In this document: piece after piece, positions 21,781 through 31,885 of the stretch | Position numbering within the stretch: the first letter of the stretch is position 1 | Layout of the letters: each line of letters opens with the position of its first letter | NCBI GenBank assembly: GCA_023213315.1 | Contig: JAKCPI010005083.1 | Coordinates: forward strand, 1-64,000 | Direction of reading: 5' to 3' | Origin: Euborellia annulipes | Taxonomy: Eukaryota > Arthropoda > Insecta > Dermaptera > Anisolabididae | DNA: 64,000 bases | Made by a program: the position numbers and the translations under genes | Notes under the pieces: generated by a model | Told to the model about the DNA's origin: nothing | Seen by the model: the letters and a program-made list of their open reading frames with translations, nothing else | Database searches by the model: none

Positions 21781-22028
21781 ATATAATGATATAAAAAATG
21801 GCGAAAAAAAATTAATAAATAAAATATAACACAGTTGGTTTTAGAAATTTAAATTTTTATTTGAACCAGATATAGACAGAATACACATATTTATTTTTAA
21901 ATATACAACTGAAATGGAAGCAAAGAAAAAAGAAAAAACAATTGAGGTTACCCGTGCCAAAAAGGCGAGCTGGTGTAGTGGTATATACCCTGGTATAGTG
22001 AAATATTAAAGCTTGTTATGGATGGTAT

Positions 22029-22136
22029 ATTCAGGCCAAAATTTAATTCCAATATATAGTCAATGTTTCTCATCTTCAGAAGGGGTTCATTCAGAATCCC
22101 GAAACGTCTAGTGGAATTAAATTTTGGCCTGAATCT
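22029..22136. repeat. Imperfect palindrome of the cgaaacgt family
   Basis: The arms 'attcaggccaaaatttaatt' and its complement near 22117-22136 enclose 'tctcatcttcagaa' and 'cccgaaacgtct'. The inner part is no longer symmetrical, so this is an older copy. Confidence 0.7.
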
Positions 22137-22369
22137 ACATTAATATTTAAATTTGCTATAATATTTTTTTTATTTGGTAATCAAACCAAGAAGTGACTTT
22201 CAATATGATCCCTCAGATGCCAAAATGACACATTAAACAAATTGAAATAAAAAAAAAAATCCTTCATAATCTAAGTGATTTTGTTAAAAAAAAAAAAGAA
22301 TTATTCAAGGAGCCAGTTAGATATCCAGTGACGTCACAAACCTGTACAAAAGTCATAATGATGAAATTT

Positions 22370-22782
22370 TTAATAAGAATGTTTTCGATGGATATGCATT
22401 TTGAGGTTTGATTTCTTTTTACACCGATAAGGGCAAAAATCGCATTGGAATTTTGGCTCAACGCCGCATTCATCCTTTAAATGTTGATTCAAATTACATT
22501 TATATTTATAATCTTTATTACATTTGTGACAACGAAAGATTTCCTGTATCGAGTCGTTATGAATAGAATTGATATGGCGTTTCATGTGTTGTTTATCCCC
22601 GAAACGCAAAGGACAATGGGGACACGAAAAGGGCTTATCTCGAGGGGTACATTTTAAAAATGTATGTTGTCTTAACAGAGTAGGTGATGTGAATTGTAGT
22701 CTACATGTACGACAACGAAATTTCATTTCTTCACGTCGATTGTCAGATATGGTAATTAACTCATCATAAACCCCGATAGAAT
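22370..22782 (-). CDS. lola: lola-like alternative terminal exon, array copy 13, four intact fingers
   Basis: Acceptor tttgtattttacag. It starts D-S-I-G-V-Y-D-E-L-I-T-I-S, a mixture of the two N-terminal subtypes. Finger 1 is complete but unusual (C-R-T-C, then L-L-R-Q-H and C). Finger 2 is S-C-P-H-C with helix D, Q, H, R. Finger 3 has C, N, Q. Finger 4 has M at 6. All ligands are present. Ends R-K-H-S-Y-stop. The finger 1 helix (S-P-T-L-L-R-Q-H) differs strongly from the T-D-L-N-E-H of copies 6, 7 and 11, so this copy is an early branch or a recombinant. Confidence 0.87.
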
Positions 22783-22902
22783 CTGTAAAATACAAATATA
22801 GACTAGATTTAATTTAAAAATTTATTTAGGGGATCTACAAATAATTAAATTTTATTTTGTTTGAGTTTTCAGATATTTTTTATCTTTTTAAATAAAAAAT
22901 AA

Positions 22903-23234
22903 TTAGTTAAATATTTTTCGAGATTTATATATTCGAATACTGATATTAGAATTCAAAATACCTCGATTCGGGCTTTAACTGAGTCATAGATATAGCTCCA
23001 TGGCCTCCGAGAATCGAACCCAGGATCTCTAGCCTTTCCGTGCTGTCCATTGCACCAGGCCACTGGACTCTCGACCTACACCAGCAAAACACATTTCTCC
23101 TTATATACAAGTTAACCGAGGATTTTTCTAACAAAGTCATAAACATTAAAGAACAATTTCTCACTTGTCTGCCGCTATTTAAATACTAATATCTTTTTCA
23201 AATATAAAGATCTCGAAAAATATTTAACTATAAC
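22903..23234 (-). repeat. SINE-like element inside inverted repeats
   Basis: Flanks 'agttaaatatttttcgagat' at 22903 and its inverted partner near 23215-23234 enclose a minus-strand tRNA-like head with 'ggcctggtgcaatggacagc' (A box-like) and 'cctgggttcgattctcgg' (B box). It could be a TIR element that captured a SINE, or a large inverted repeat made of two copies. Confidence 0.55.
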
Positions 23235-23289
23235 TTAACGGCCTTAAGGAGAGATTTTCCTGCTTGCAGTAGTACGTTAGATCAGACCC

Positions 23290-23480
23290 AGATGTCTGTC
23301 CCACTACTGGTTTAAATAGCGGGGGAAATTTTTCTTTAATGTTTCTCACTTTGTTAGTAAAATGCTGTAGCTGTAACTTGTATATAAGGGGAAGAGAGAT
23401 TTGTTGGTGTAGGTTGAGGGTCCGGTGGTCTGGTGCAATGGACAGCATAACGATGCCCCGGAAATGCTGGAGATTCTGCT
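23290..23480 (+). repeat. Second copy of the same SINE-like element, opposite strand
   Basis: Plus-strand sequence with 'ttctttaatgtttctcactt', 'aacttgtatataaggggaag' and 'ggtctggtgcaatggacagc' pairs with the minus-strand copy ending near 23170. The B-box region has been replaced after 'gacagcataacgatgcc'. With the neighbour it forms a hairpin-capable pair about 500 bases wide. Confidence 0.6.
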
Positions 23481-23577
23481 TTGCATAGCCAAGAGGCGTT
23501 TGGTCTCACCAACAAAAATGGTCTTGTTATAAAATAATTAATTTGCCAATGACTTTAAATGATGAGAAAAATGACAT

Positions 23578-23640
23578 GAATCCAATACTTTCTTTCTATC
23601 TCTCTCTAAATATATATATATATATATATATATAGGCCTA
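23578..23640. repeat. Family A end remnant and AT microsatellite
   Basis: 'gacatgaatccaatacttt' is the right end of family A, here followed by a (TA)n run at about 23607-23633 and 'aggcctatatatatt'. A short remnant only. Confidence 0.6.
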
Positions 23641-24002
23641 TATATATTAACACATAATTCTCATAATTCAAATTAAAGAGAAAATAAAAATAACGTGAAT
23701 TTTCCTTCTTCTTTGGGGTTATGATATAAAAAATTGCCAAAAAATAAATAAAACATAACATGGTTTGTTTTAGAAATTTCAATTTTTATTTGAACCAGAT
23801 ATGGACAGAATAAAAACATGTATTTTTAAATATCGAACAGAAATGTAAGTTAGGAAAAAGAGAAAAATAATTACAAGTTTTTTTTTAATTATTAAAACTA
23901 AGGTAGTATTCACAGCTCATGTTTTATTAACAATTTTTTTTTAAACCTCTTTAACAAGCATCTAGATTAACTGGTAACCGTTGGCTTTAGTTGAAACATT
24001 AA

Positions 24003-24158
24003 ATTAAATTCAAGTATGATACACAAGGTTTTTTGTTTCAATGATTTATTTATTTAACATTAACACTTTATACATATTTCGTCACCATATGTGTCATCAT
24101 CAGAAGTGGAAATAAATCATTGAAACAAAAAACCTTGTGTATCATACTTGAATTTAAT
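24003..24158. repeat. Long palindrome, cgtcaccatatg core
   Basis: Arms of about 50 bases ('attaaattcaagtatgatac' and complement; 'ttttttgtttcaatgattta' and complement) enclose 'atttcgtcaccatatgtgtc'. It has the same design as the gacgtttcgg palindromes with a different core, and is inserted in the downstream block of the unit of copy 14. Confidence 0.8.
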
Positions 24159-24481
24159 TCTCCTATTAAAGCATCTAGATCCTCGTCTAAATAAATTCTA
24201 TATATATTTTATTTAAAAAAAAAACAATTGAGAAGCGAACACTAGCAAAAGAGGCGAGATCCCTACCTCAGTGCTACTTCTCAGGAACAAGAAAATAATT
24301 TACAAATTTGCTAAAGCGTTTTATTTTTTTTTATTTGGTAACCAAACCAAGAAGTCAATTCGTGACTTTCAATATGATCCCTCAGATGCCAAAATAAGAC
24401 GTTAAATAATTTTAAATAAAAAAAAGAATTATTCGATGTGCCAGTCAGTCATCTAGTGTCATCTTAAAACTGTAGAAATAC

Positions 24482-24879
24482 TTAATTGGAATGTTTACGT
24501 TTGATATGCCCTTTAAGGTTTGATTTCTTTTTTGACCTATAAGTGCAAAATTCGCATTGATATTTTGGCTCAACGCCGCATTCATACCTTAAATGATGTG
24601 TCAAATGATTTTTATGTTTATAATCTTTATTACATTTGTGGCAACGAAAGAATTCCTGTATCGAGTCGTTATGAATAGAATTGATATGAGTTCTTATGCT
24701 TGTTTTATATGAGAAACGAGAAGGGCAATAAGGACAGGCAAAGGGCTTATCGTGAGGGGTGAAATTTAAAAATGTATGTTCGTTTAAATCAGTAGATAGT
24801 GTGAATTGTTGTTTAAGACTCATTTCTTCAGGTCGATTTTCAGGGATGGTCATTAACTCATCATAAACCCCGAGAGGAT
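24482..24879 (-). CDS. lola: lola-like alternative terminal exon, array copy 14
   Basis: It is the full array copy nearest the gene's 5' side. Acceptor tttgtattttacag; starts D-P-L-G-V-Y-D-E-L. Finger 1 has lost CxxC (M-S-L-K-Q-Q-F) and its final Cys is Phe, while its His remains. Fingers 2-4 are intact. Finger 2 helix is Y, T, S, T; finger 3 is N, H, H with Lys-His at 1 and -1; finger 4 has S-K-K-K-S-N-L and G at 6. Finger 4 also has Ser where most copies have Cys at the core position. Ends H-S-N-stop. It differs most from its siblings in finger 3. Confidence 0.85.
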
Positions 24880-25170
24880 CTGTAAAATACAAATATAGAC
24901 TAGATTTAATTTAAAAACCTATTTAGGATGTTTAAAAACAAAAAAAAAATCAAATAAAAAAATTTAATTATCTTGTGAATAAAAAATAATTTGGCTTTAA
25001 AGGATGAAAAAATTATTGAAGAGAAAGATCTCATCTAATGGTTATAAGCCGAGAGAAGTGAAATAGGAAGAATGAAGATGGGAACAGTAGAACTAAAAAT
25101 ATTCCTAAAATTAATTTACAGAATAAATATGCCTGAAGAGCAACTTTCAATTTTGTATCTCAAGGAAATA

Positions 25171-25286
25171 TTAACTTAAATGAGTAGTTGTTGAAAATTC
25201 TAGTTTACATTTAGGACAACGATATAACATTTCTTCACATTGATTTTCAATGAAGGTCATTAATTCATTAGAAACCGCAAAAGAAT
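25171..25286 (-). pseudogene. lola-like zinc-finger exon fragment (5' part only)
   Basis: Standard acceptor (gtattttacag) and phase. It starts D-S-F-A-V-S-N-E-L-M-T-F, then E-E-M-L-Y-R and C-P-K-C-K-L-E-F-S-T-T-T-H-L-S, and meets a stop where the sequence ceases to match the array. Finger 1 keeps its CxxC, which most full copies have lost. Fingers 2-4 are absent. An insertion at 25301 lies 14 bases from the splice junction. If used as an exon it would encode a protein end with half a finger. Confidence 0.75.
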
Positions 25287-25300
25287 CTGTAAAATACAAA

Positions 25301-25708
25301 TGTGACCTTCCACATGAAAAGGTACCAAATCTTCGCTGGGCTAAATTTTCAGAAAAGCCGATTAAAAAAAGTTCAAAAAAATCGATTTTTTTTTTTTAAA
25401 TTACTGATTCCGATTCTTTAGTTCTTTATCTTATCCAGTATATGATGAAATATTCAATTCATCAGAATCGATGTATTTTATATAAAAAATTTGAAAAAAC
25501 AAGACTATTAAACTAATTTTTCTCAAAACTAGATTTTTCATACCCAAAATTTTAAAAATTCATATCTTCCAAACAAAAAAATGATAAAAAAAAAATTCTA
25601 AAAAATAAAAACACAGGCTTGCTAGCAGGGTGTGTTCGGTGCAGAAAGTATAAAAATTCAATTTTGACCCCGGTGTAGATTTGATACCTTTTCATGTGGA
25701 CAGTCACA
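25301..25708. mobile_element. TIR element inserted at an exon's acceptor region
   Basis: The ends 'tccacatgaaaaggta' and 'taccttttcatgtgga', with outer 'tgtgac' and 'gtcaca', form terminal inverted repeats of about 30 bases with few mismatches. The sequences on both sides (acaaa / aatatagattcgattt) join to the normal array flank. The interior is AT-rich with no frame. I cannot assign the superfamily. Confidence 0.75.
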
Positions 25709-26198
25709 AATATAGATTCGATTTAATTTAATAACTTATTTAGGTAGCATAAAATAGGCAACGTTTGGTCACCGAAACAATAAATAAAATTCCAATAGCA
25801 TAAAGGATCAGAAAAAAACAAAAAAAGTTAGGAAAAAGAAAAAAGCCAATCAATTTAATAACTTACAAATATTTTAATTTGATAAAACATCAAACAGCAC
25901 AGCAAGTGAATAGAAAAATCACAATTATATGTTCCCGATATTTTATTTTATACATAAAAAACAATTAGGAATAGCTCATAATTTAAATAAATATAAATTA
26001 TTATATGCATAATTTTAATATAATAAGTATAGATACATATTTTGAAATCAAATTCTCATAAATAGAAGAGGAATATTAAAAAAATTCTGACGTTCCAGTC
26101 TTCTTCAGGACTACAATTTAAAAAGTTTTATCTCTATTTATAGAACAAAATAGAGAATAGAGATCCTGGCTGTAGATAATATGTTTCGAGTGAAAGAG

Positions 26199-26985
26199 GA
26201 TTCGGACAATAATTGAGCCTCTAATTAAAAATAATAATCTTTATTGAATTAACCTTGCCACTTCATTCTTCAAAGAGTCATATAGATAATAATACAAGAT
26301 GTGTATTTTGTTCAGGGAATATAAATTTATAATAGAACCCAGCAGCGATGTCATTTCAGTTTTTGCTTGGAGGGCAAAAAAAAATTTTCCTTCTTGTGAT
26401 ACTTAATTTATATAGGCTACATATAAACATATATATACCTCTATATGTTTATCTATACCATCTTCTATAGTTATTTACAAAGAGTGTGAGTTTTTTTGTA
26501 TTTAGGGGCTAAGCTCAGAATTTACTATTTTTTCCAAAGCCTTGAGGAGGGGGCAAATGCCCCCTCTGTCCCCCTCCGCCCCTCAAATAACATCCCCGGT
26601 ATCCAGTGGTAATTAGAAGCTTACAAATATTAAGCTTTGAATTTCTGAATATCGCTTGTAGGTACAGTGGGCGCCACAAGTGCCTGATCTGCTTGAGAGT
26701 GGAGCCTTGAGCTTAGTCAACCAAACCAATATTTTGAAAATAAATAAAACATCTTTTTTTAATGCAACTGACGGGGAAAAGACTTTTAAGATAAACCTAA
26801 GCATTTTGATCGCCTAAGCAAAAAAAACTCCACTTTCGAACCTATTAGACACTTGTGGCGCCCACTGTACTATTGTGAATATGAATATTTTGATGGCTGA
26901 AGGGACAGGGTGAATCCTTGCATTAAAGATTATTATTTTTAAAAGATAAAGGCTCAATTATTGGCTACATCCTCTTTCACTCCAA
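26199..26985. repeat. Disrupted long palindrome with nested insertions
   Basis: The left arm 'gtgaaagaggatt' ... 'aataattgagcctc' ... 'aataataatctttatt' pairs with 'aataaagattattattttta' ... 'ggctcaattattgg' ... 'cctctttcac'. The two arms are separated by debris (26290-26600) and by the MITE at 26665. An old palindrome opened by insertions. Confidence 0.65.
26665..26867. mobile_element. MITE with about 19 bp TIRs and TA target duplication
   Basis: 'cagtgggcgccacaagtg' at the left is exactly mirrored by 'cacttgtggcgcccactg' at the right, each flanked by TA. The length of about 200 bases and TA sites suit a Tc1/mariner-type non-autonomous element. No frame inside. Confidence 0.85.
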
Positions 26986-27202
26986 ATATATAGAACAAAG
27001 AAATTTTATTTAAAGTTTTTAGAAAATGATTTTTGTTATATTATATTATTAATATAATCCTCATTTTGTTTCTATTCAATAAAAGAAAACAAAAACAAAT
27101 ATTTTGTTCTTTTTTATTAATTCTCCTATAGAAAACAATTTTGGATTTTATCGAGAGTGGAAAATATGATCCCAGGTCATTCAGAAAATTCATAGATAGC
27201 AT

Positions 27203-27567
27203 TTAAGGAGTCAAAAAAAATCCAAGACATAGGCAGCCAAAATTATTTCTTTAATTATTGCCGTTCCAGGCTGACGTTTCGGCCACTGGTCTAGGCCATT
27301 TTCAGAGCTGGAGGCGAGAATAAATGAAAATTACAATTTCAGCGACACACATTCGCATGAACTTGAGCGCTCATAGGACAACGAAAAAAAGTCCTATGAG
27401 CGCTCTCCGTTCATGCGAATGTGTCGCTGAAATTGTAATTTTCATTTATTCTCGCTTCCGGCTCTGAAGATGGCCTAGACCAGTGGCCGAAACGTCAGCC
27501 TGGAACGGCAATAATAAAAGAAATAATTTTGGCTGCCTATGTCTTAGATTTTTTTTTGACTCCTTAA
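27203..27567. repeat. Long palindrome, arms about 170 bp
   Basis: Nearly perfect arms from 'ttaagga' through 'ggctgacgtttcggccactg' and 'gcgctcatagga' back to 'tccttaa', with a short 'caacgaaaaaaag' loop. The variable spacer of this copy is 'ccactggtctagg'. It lies about 280 bases downstream of the exon at 27843 on the minus strand and could fold in the transcript. Confidence 0.9.
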
Positions 27568-27842
27568 TATAATACTTCCAGCCACAAAGACATACCTCAC
27601 AATAGATAGCAATGTTGGAAGCAAAAATATATTGTCCGTCCTTCATATAAACACACCATATATTGCAATATTAATTGATTAGTCAAATAAAGTGAGAATT
27701 GTTTTAAAATAATGGTAAAATACGTGTAGTGAATGAATTGGATTTTTCAAAAAGAGAAAAAAAAAGGACAAGGAGGAAAAATAGAACATATTTTAGTTTG
27801 GTTATCCACTTCATATCATCTTTTTATAATTTCCTCATTAAA

Positions 27843-28189
27843 TTATGAAACCCAAGTGGGTGTGTCAGAGTTGTTTTTATTTTTAAAAAAACGAAATTTT
27901 TCGTGTATATGAAGTACATGTTTTTGTAGATTATATTTCAATTTACTTTTATATGGACAAAGTTGACAAAAAAATTGCGGTTCAAGGCCGCATTCAAAGC
28001 GAAGATGGCGATCTAAATTGCGTTTATGCCGATAGCCACGCTGGCATGTTGAACAAAAATATTTGTCATCGCTGCTTGCTGCTTGTAACACCATCTGATT
28101 TCTGTTTCTCCAATGTTGGATGTTGTTGCTGTTTTCGTATAAGAGAAGATCTTCAATTGGAATTGGATTCATATTTTGAGAGACACCTA
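27843..28189 (-). CDS. lola: lola-like alternative terminal exon, trio member 1
   Basis: Acceptor ttatttttccag with a better pyrimidine tract than the array copies. The two split-codon bases are TA, so a preceding G would give Val. The product runs G-V-S-Q-N-M-N-P-I-P-I-E-D-L-L-L, then an Asn/Gln-rich spacer and two fingers. The first is C2HC: C-S-T-C ... R-N-L-D-R-H ... E-C-G-L-E-P-Q-F. The second is C2H2: C-Q-L-C-P-Y-K-S ... L-Q-K-H ... H-I-H. A basic/polar tail (F-R-F-F-K-N) extends past the last His. Shares M-N-P-I, E-D-L and C-P-Y-K-S-K-L-K with 33036 and 35151. Probably a functional two-finger lola end. Confidence 0.87.
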
Positions 28190-28287
28190 CTGGAAAAATA
28201 AGAGATTAAATTTAGGAGAAAAAAATTGAAAATATTTCTCACTTTTTTTTTTAAGAATGAATCACAAAATACAACTACATTTTTTTA

Positions 28288-28600
28288 AAGTGAAACTTTT
28301 ATTCCATCGTCTCAAATTTTTTTCGCCGCATTTAAAGCCGTGACGTCACCGACGACTCACACCAGGTTTCTTTACTACGCTACGAGACTGCTCTATTGTC
28401 GCTAGAGCTTTAGTGAAGGTGTGGGCAGGGTGGGGGGTCACCAATTCATTAGTGTCGTTTCGTTTGTTAATGAAAATATTATTTTTATTTGTTCGTTTTA
28501 TTATTTATATTTATATATTTATTAACTTTTTTAACACTTTTTTCAGTTAAATGCCAACGACCCGAAAAAAAGTTTCACTTGCATCGTGGTTTCATAAAAC
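28288..28600. repeat. Possible TIR element with a GC-richer centre
   Basis: 'aagtgaaacttttattcc' at the left faces 'aaaaaaagtttcactt' at the right. The interior has 'gccgtgacgtcaccgacga', a CRE-like TGACGTCA palindrome, in otherwise AT-rich DNA. It lies just upstream, on the minus strand, of the exon at 27843. A MITE is the simplest reading; a regulatory island is also possible. Confidence 0.4.
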
Positions 28601-28749
28601 AACACAATATAATTTTTTTTAAGGTCTTTTTCGGCATCTGAGGCTATTTAGAATCTGTTCATATTTATTTCAATTGATTTCAACAAATTTTTCTCCTAAG
28701 ATGGAATGATTGCCCTTAACTTATGGCACCAAAAGCTAATACTCTAGGC

Positions 28750-29132
28750 CAGTGGTTCCCAACCGGTGTGCCCCGGCATCCAAGGGTGCCGCGAGAATGA
28801 CTAAGGGGTGCCGCGAGATATTTATATAAACTAAAAAAAATAAAATAAATATAATTAAAAAATAAAGAAGCGGAAAAAATAAAGTTTTGCTAAAAAAAGG
28901 TCAAATGATTTAAACTTAAGCGGCAAAAATTTTCCGGAGTGCGGAAAAAATTTAGCTTTGTTAAAAAAAAAGGTCAAATGATTTTCACGGGAGGGAAAAC
29001 AATTTTCAGCAGGGCGGAAAAAATTTCGTTTTACTAGGGAAAAAAAATAAAAGGAAGGGTGCCCCTAGTGTGTAATGTTATTTCCAACGCACCTTTGGGG
29101 TGCCGTGGACCTCAAAAGGTTGGGAAACACTG
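28750..29132. mobile_element. hAT-type MITE with 8 bp target duplication
   Basis: Begins 'cagtggttcccaacc' and ends 'ggttgggaaacactg', flanked on both sides by the 8-base direct repeat ctctaggc (28742-28749 and 29133-29140). These ends are typical of widespread hAT non-autonomous elements. The interior has 'gggtgccgcgaga' near each end and no transposase. Confidence 0.92.
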
Positions 29133-29524
29133 CTCTAGGCCATAGGCACTAAAATTAAAAAAAAAAAAAAATTACTATTTATAGTCTTCTTCTGTAGAAT
29201 ACTTACAAACGTTTAAAGTGATTAACTGATTAACATTTACACATTTTTACTATCTTTAAGCTAGGTAAAGATATATTTTAGAGAAAGGAGAGACAGTAGC
29301 CCCCCCCCCCCTAAATGCCTCCCCGCACTCTGATTTCTTTTTACTATCTTTTCTAACTAAAATATTTTTAAATAAAAACGATAAGAAATAGACTTTAGAG
29401 TGCGGCTATTAGAATAAAGTTTGACGAATGCAGGTGAAATTAAATTTTCTATGTTCAAAGAGAACTTTATAAAAATTACATGAAAATTCTACAACTTTTT
29501 AAATTAGTTGAAGTACGTATAAAC

Positions 29525-29992
29525 GAATATTTATTCATTCAAATAAGCGAAAAAAGGTAGATAAAGCCGGGATTTGGCGATATGTATTCAGCATGCCCTA
29601 CTAATGGACCGCAGTCGCCTATTTGAATTTGATAGAACGCTAATTTCAGTCTGCGGGATAAACGACACTCAAGTCAGTCTCTGACGCTTTGAGAAATCCT
29701 CTTAAAGGTGAAATTAATTAATAAATAATTATATTTATCATGAGCTGGACCATGAAGTCAATATGGAGAAACATTTAATTTTTCTTTCTTATTAATGCTT
29801 TCTCTACGTCTTGTCAAAGGAGAAATTGCAGACTAAAATTAGCGATCTATCATTATTGTGGTCCAGTAGTAGGGCATGCTGAGTACATATCGGCAGATCT
29901 ATGGAGCGGCTCTCCTTTTTCCGCCTATTTGAATTAATAAATATTCAATCATATGTTTCTCCTTATTGGCTTCATGATCCAGCTCATGATAT
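29525..29992. repeat. Two overlapping imperfect palindromes
   Basis: One pair is 'tatgtattcagcatgcccta' against 'tagggcatgctgagtacata', and the outer arms include 'attcattcaaataagcg'. A second pair is 'tatcatgagctggaccatga' (about 29737) against 'tcatgatccagctcatgata' (about 29973). They interlock rather than nest neatly. Confidence 0.65.
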
Positions 29993-29994
29993 AC

Positions 29995-31417
29995 AGGGGT
30001 ATCTGAAATAGGCTGCTACAACTTGATGGAATGGTTTTATTATATTCAAATTTAAAAAAAAATTTTTATAGTATAGGTGTAAAAATGCTTAATTTTCCCG
30101 CTAGTCATTTTGTTTTTATCTTTTGACTAAATTTTTTGTATCTCCTGAATGGTTTGACTAATTATGGTGAAATTTGGCATAGTAAAGGGCTAGTGTTAAT
30201 CATATTTAGTTAAACCATTCTAGAGATAAATAAAATTTAGTGAAAAAAAAAACTAATTATGGTGTAGGTAAAGAGCATGGTAAAAGGGCTAGTGTTAAAA
30301 AAATTCACCATAAATGGACCCTGTTACGCATTAGTGTGTCAAGAGCCTGTTACCGAGTTTTGAGAAAAATTAACATTAAAGTTTTTTGTTTTCTTTGGAT
30401 TATAAATAGGGCTCGGATATCGCCCTATTTGCCTTTTTTTAATTTATGGCTTAAAATTTAGGCCAATATGATATGTATACGTTTCATGAAATTCTGAATA
30501 AAATAAGAGGCATTTGTTAGTGCCTATAATGCCTATTTTGGCCGATTCTGGGTTTTGGTGCCTATTTTATCTATAAATGCCTTTTTTAGTGCCTATTTTA
30601 AGTTCAAATAGCCAATTTCAATTTTTTACGAGCTATACTTAGCCTAAATTTAAAATTTTTTGAATTATCAAGAAAATATTTCAAGGGGGGGGGTAAAGGG
30701 AGTAATTACTCCCCCCCCGAGATTTAAAAAAAAAATACTTTTAAAAAAAAAAAAAAAAAAAAAAATTTATTTTTAATGTAAAATTTTAAAAATTAGTACT
30801 TAAAAATTTGATTTCTATTTATATTCTGGCAAACAAGTACAGAATGAGCCTTTAAATTACCGAAATTAAGAAAAATTGTGTTCTATGCGACCAGTCACAC
30901 CAGAATACCAAAAATAAGACATCAATTTTTGAAATTTGTTATATTATTTCTTAATTTATGCCTTTTAAGTGCCTTTTAAGTGCCTATTTTTACAATAAAT
31001 GCCTTTTTAAGTGCCTATTTTAATAATTTTTAGTGCTTAGTTGCCTGCCTATTTTAAAGATTTTAAGTGCCTATAAATCCGAGCCCTAATTATAAATAAT
31101 TTTTGTTGTGCAAGGAATATTAAATATAAATTTTTTTAGGACATATTTCATAAAAAATACTATTAATTATAGCATTTGAAACAATATTCCGTGCTTAACT
31201 CAATTTTTAATTATTTCTTGGCGCTTGACACACTAATGCATAACAGGGTCCAATTAGTCAAACTATTCTGGAGATAAATAAAATTTGGTGAAAAAAAAAA
31301 AAACGAAATGACGGCTAGCATTTTTGGACCTATGCTATTGTATAAGGAACTTTTTTCTTTATTTGAATATAAGAAAACCACTCCAGAAGTGCCACAGCCT
31401 ATTTTAGAAACACCCTG
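29995..31417. mobile_element. TIR element with TA flanks, split by a hAT insertion
   Basis: 'caggggtatctgaaataggc' at the left and 'gcctattttagaaacaccct' at the right are imperfect inverted repeats flanked by TA. The inner arms (ttgactaa ... ttagtcaa; taatgcat... ) also pair over about 350 bases each side. The centre is the hAT element at 30407-31088. No transposase frame remains. Confidence 0.7.
30407..31088. mobile_element. Nested hAT element with 8 bp target duplication
   Basis: TIR tagggctcggat at 30407 and its complement atccgagcccta ending at 31088, flanked by the direct repeat attataaa at 30399-30406 and 31089-31096. The interior repeats 'agtgcctatttt' words many times and includes poly-G and poly-A runs near 30686-30765. 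Non-autonomous. Confidence 0.92.
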
Positions 31418-31885
31418 TATATAATTCTTTATTCATAATAAAGGACGGCGCATTATGTTTAAGAGAAATTGTCATTTGGCCTTCTACTAATTTTAATAAA
31501 TACTACTAATGATGAGGGAAGATAAAATTTGGATCAGGGAAATAAATTCAATCAGATTTTAAATCAAATTCTATATCATTTATTTGTCAATATTACATAT
31601 TTTAGAATAAAAGGTAGATTTGCAATAAATACATTTTTAAATATAACATTTCAGTCACAGTGTCGAGGAAGTGACAAGAAATAAGAACACTGCAACACTT
31701 CAAAATATTCTTAGTTTTAAGAAGCCCAACAAATAAATGCATGAGGGAAAATATTTCATATACAATATTGACGAAAAATTAAAATTTAATATAGCCCATA
31801 TGATTCATTATATATAGTTTTAATTAATTTAATTTTTAATTCTCTTTAACGCATACTATAATACTTGACCACGGATGTTATAGAG

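Larger units (their letters stand above)
1..25300. repeat. Degenerate tandem array of zinc-finger exon units
   Basis: The unit is an exon plus flanks, with spacing from about 0.6 to 2.8 kb. An upstream intronic block is recognisable near 100-200, 5040-5470, 7003-7275, 10085-10335, 15310-15480, 16790-16920 and 18455-18720. It contains 'ggagaacccc', 'agagttgtaacata', 'aataaaagcgt' and 'ttgaaagttt'. A downstream 3' block occurs near 890-1190, 2540-2877, 3640-3917, 5975-6507, 7480-7920, 10610-11020, 12790-13372, 17700-18028, 21820-22369 and 23740-24481. It contains 'caatttttatttgaacca', 'gaggcgagatc' and 'gccagtcagtcatccagtga'. Inverted pieces of the upstream block lie at about 250-310 and 5585-5650. 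Units are interrupted by later insertions. The number of exon copies is certain; the unit borders are approximate. Confidence 0.8.
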
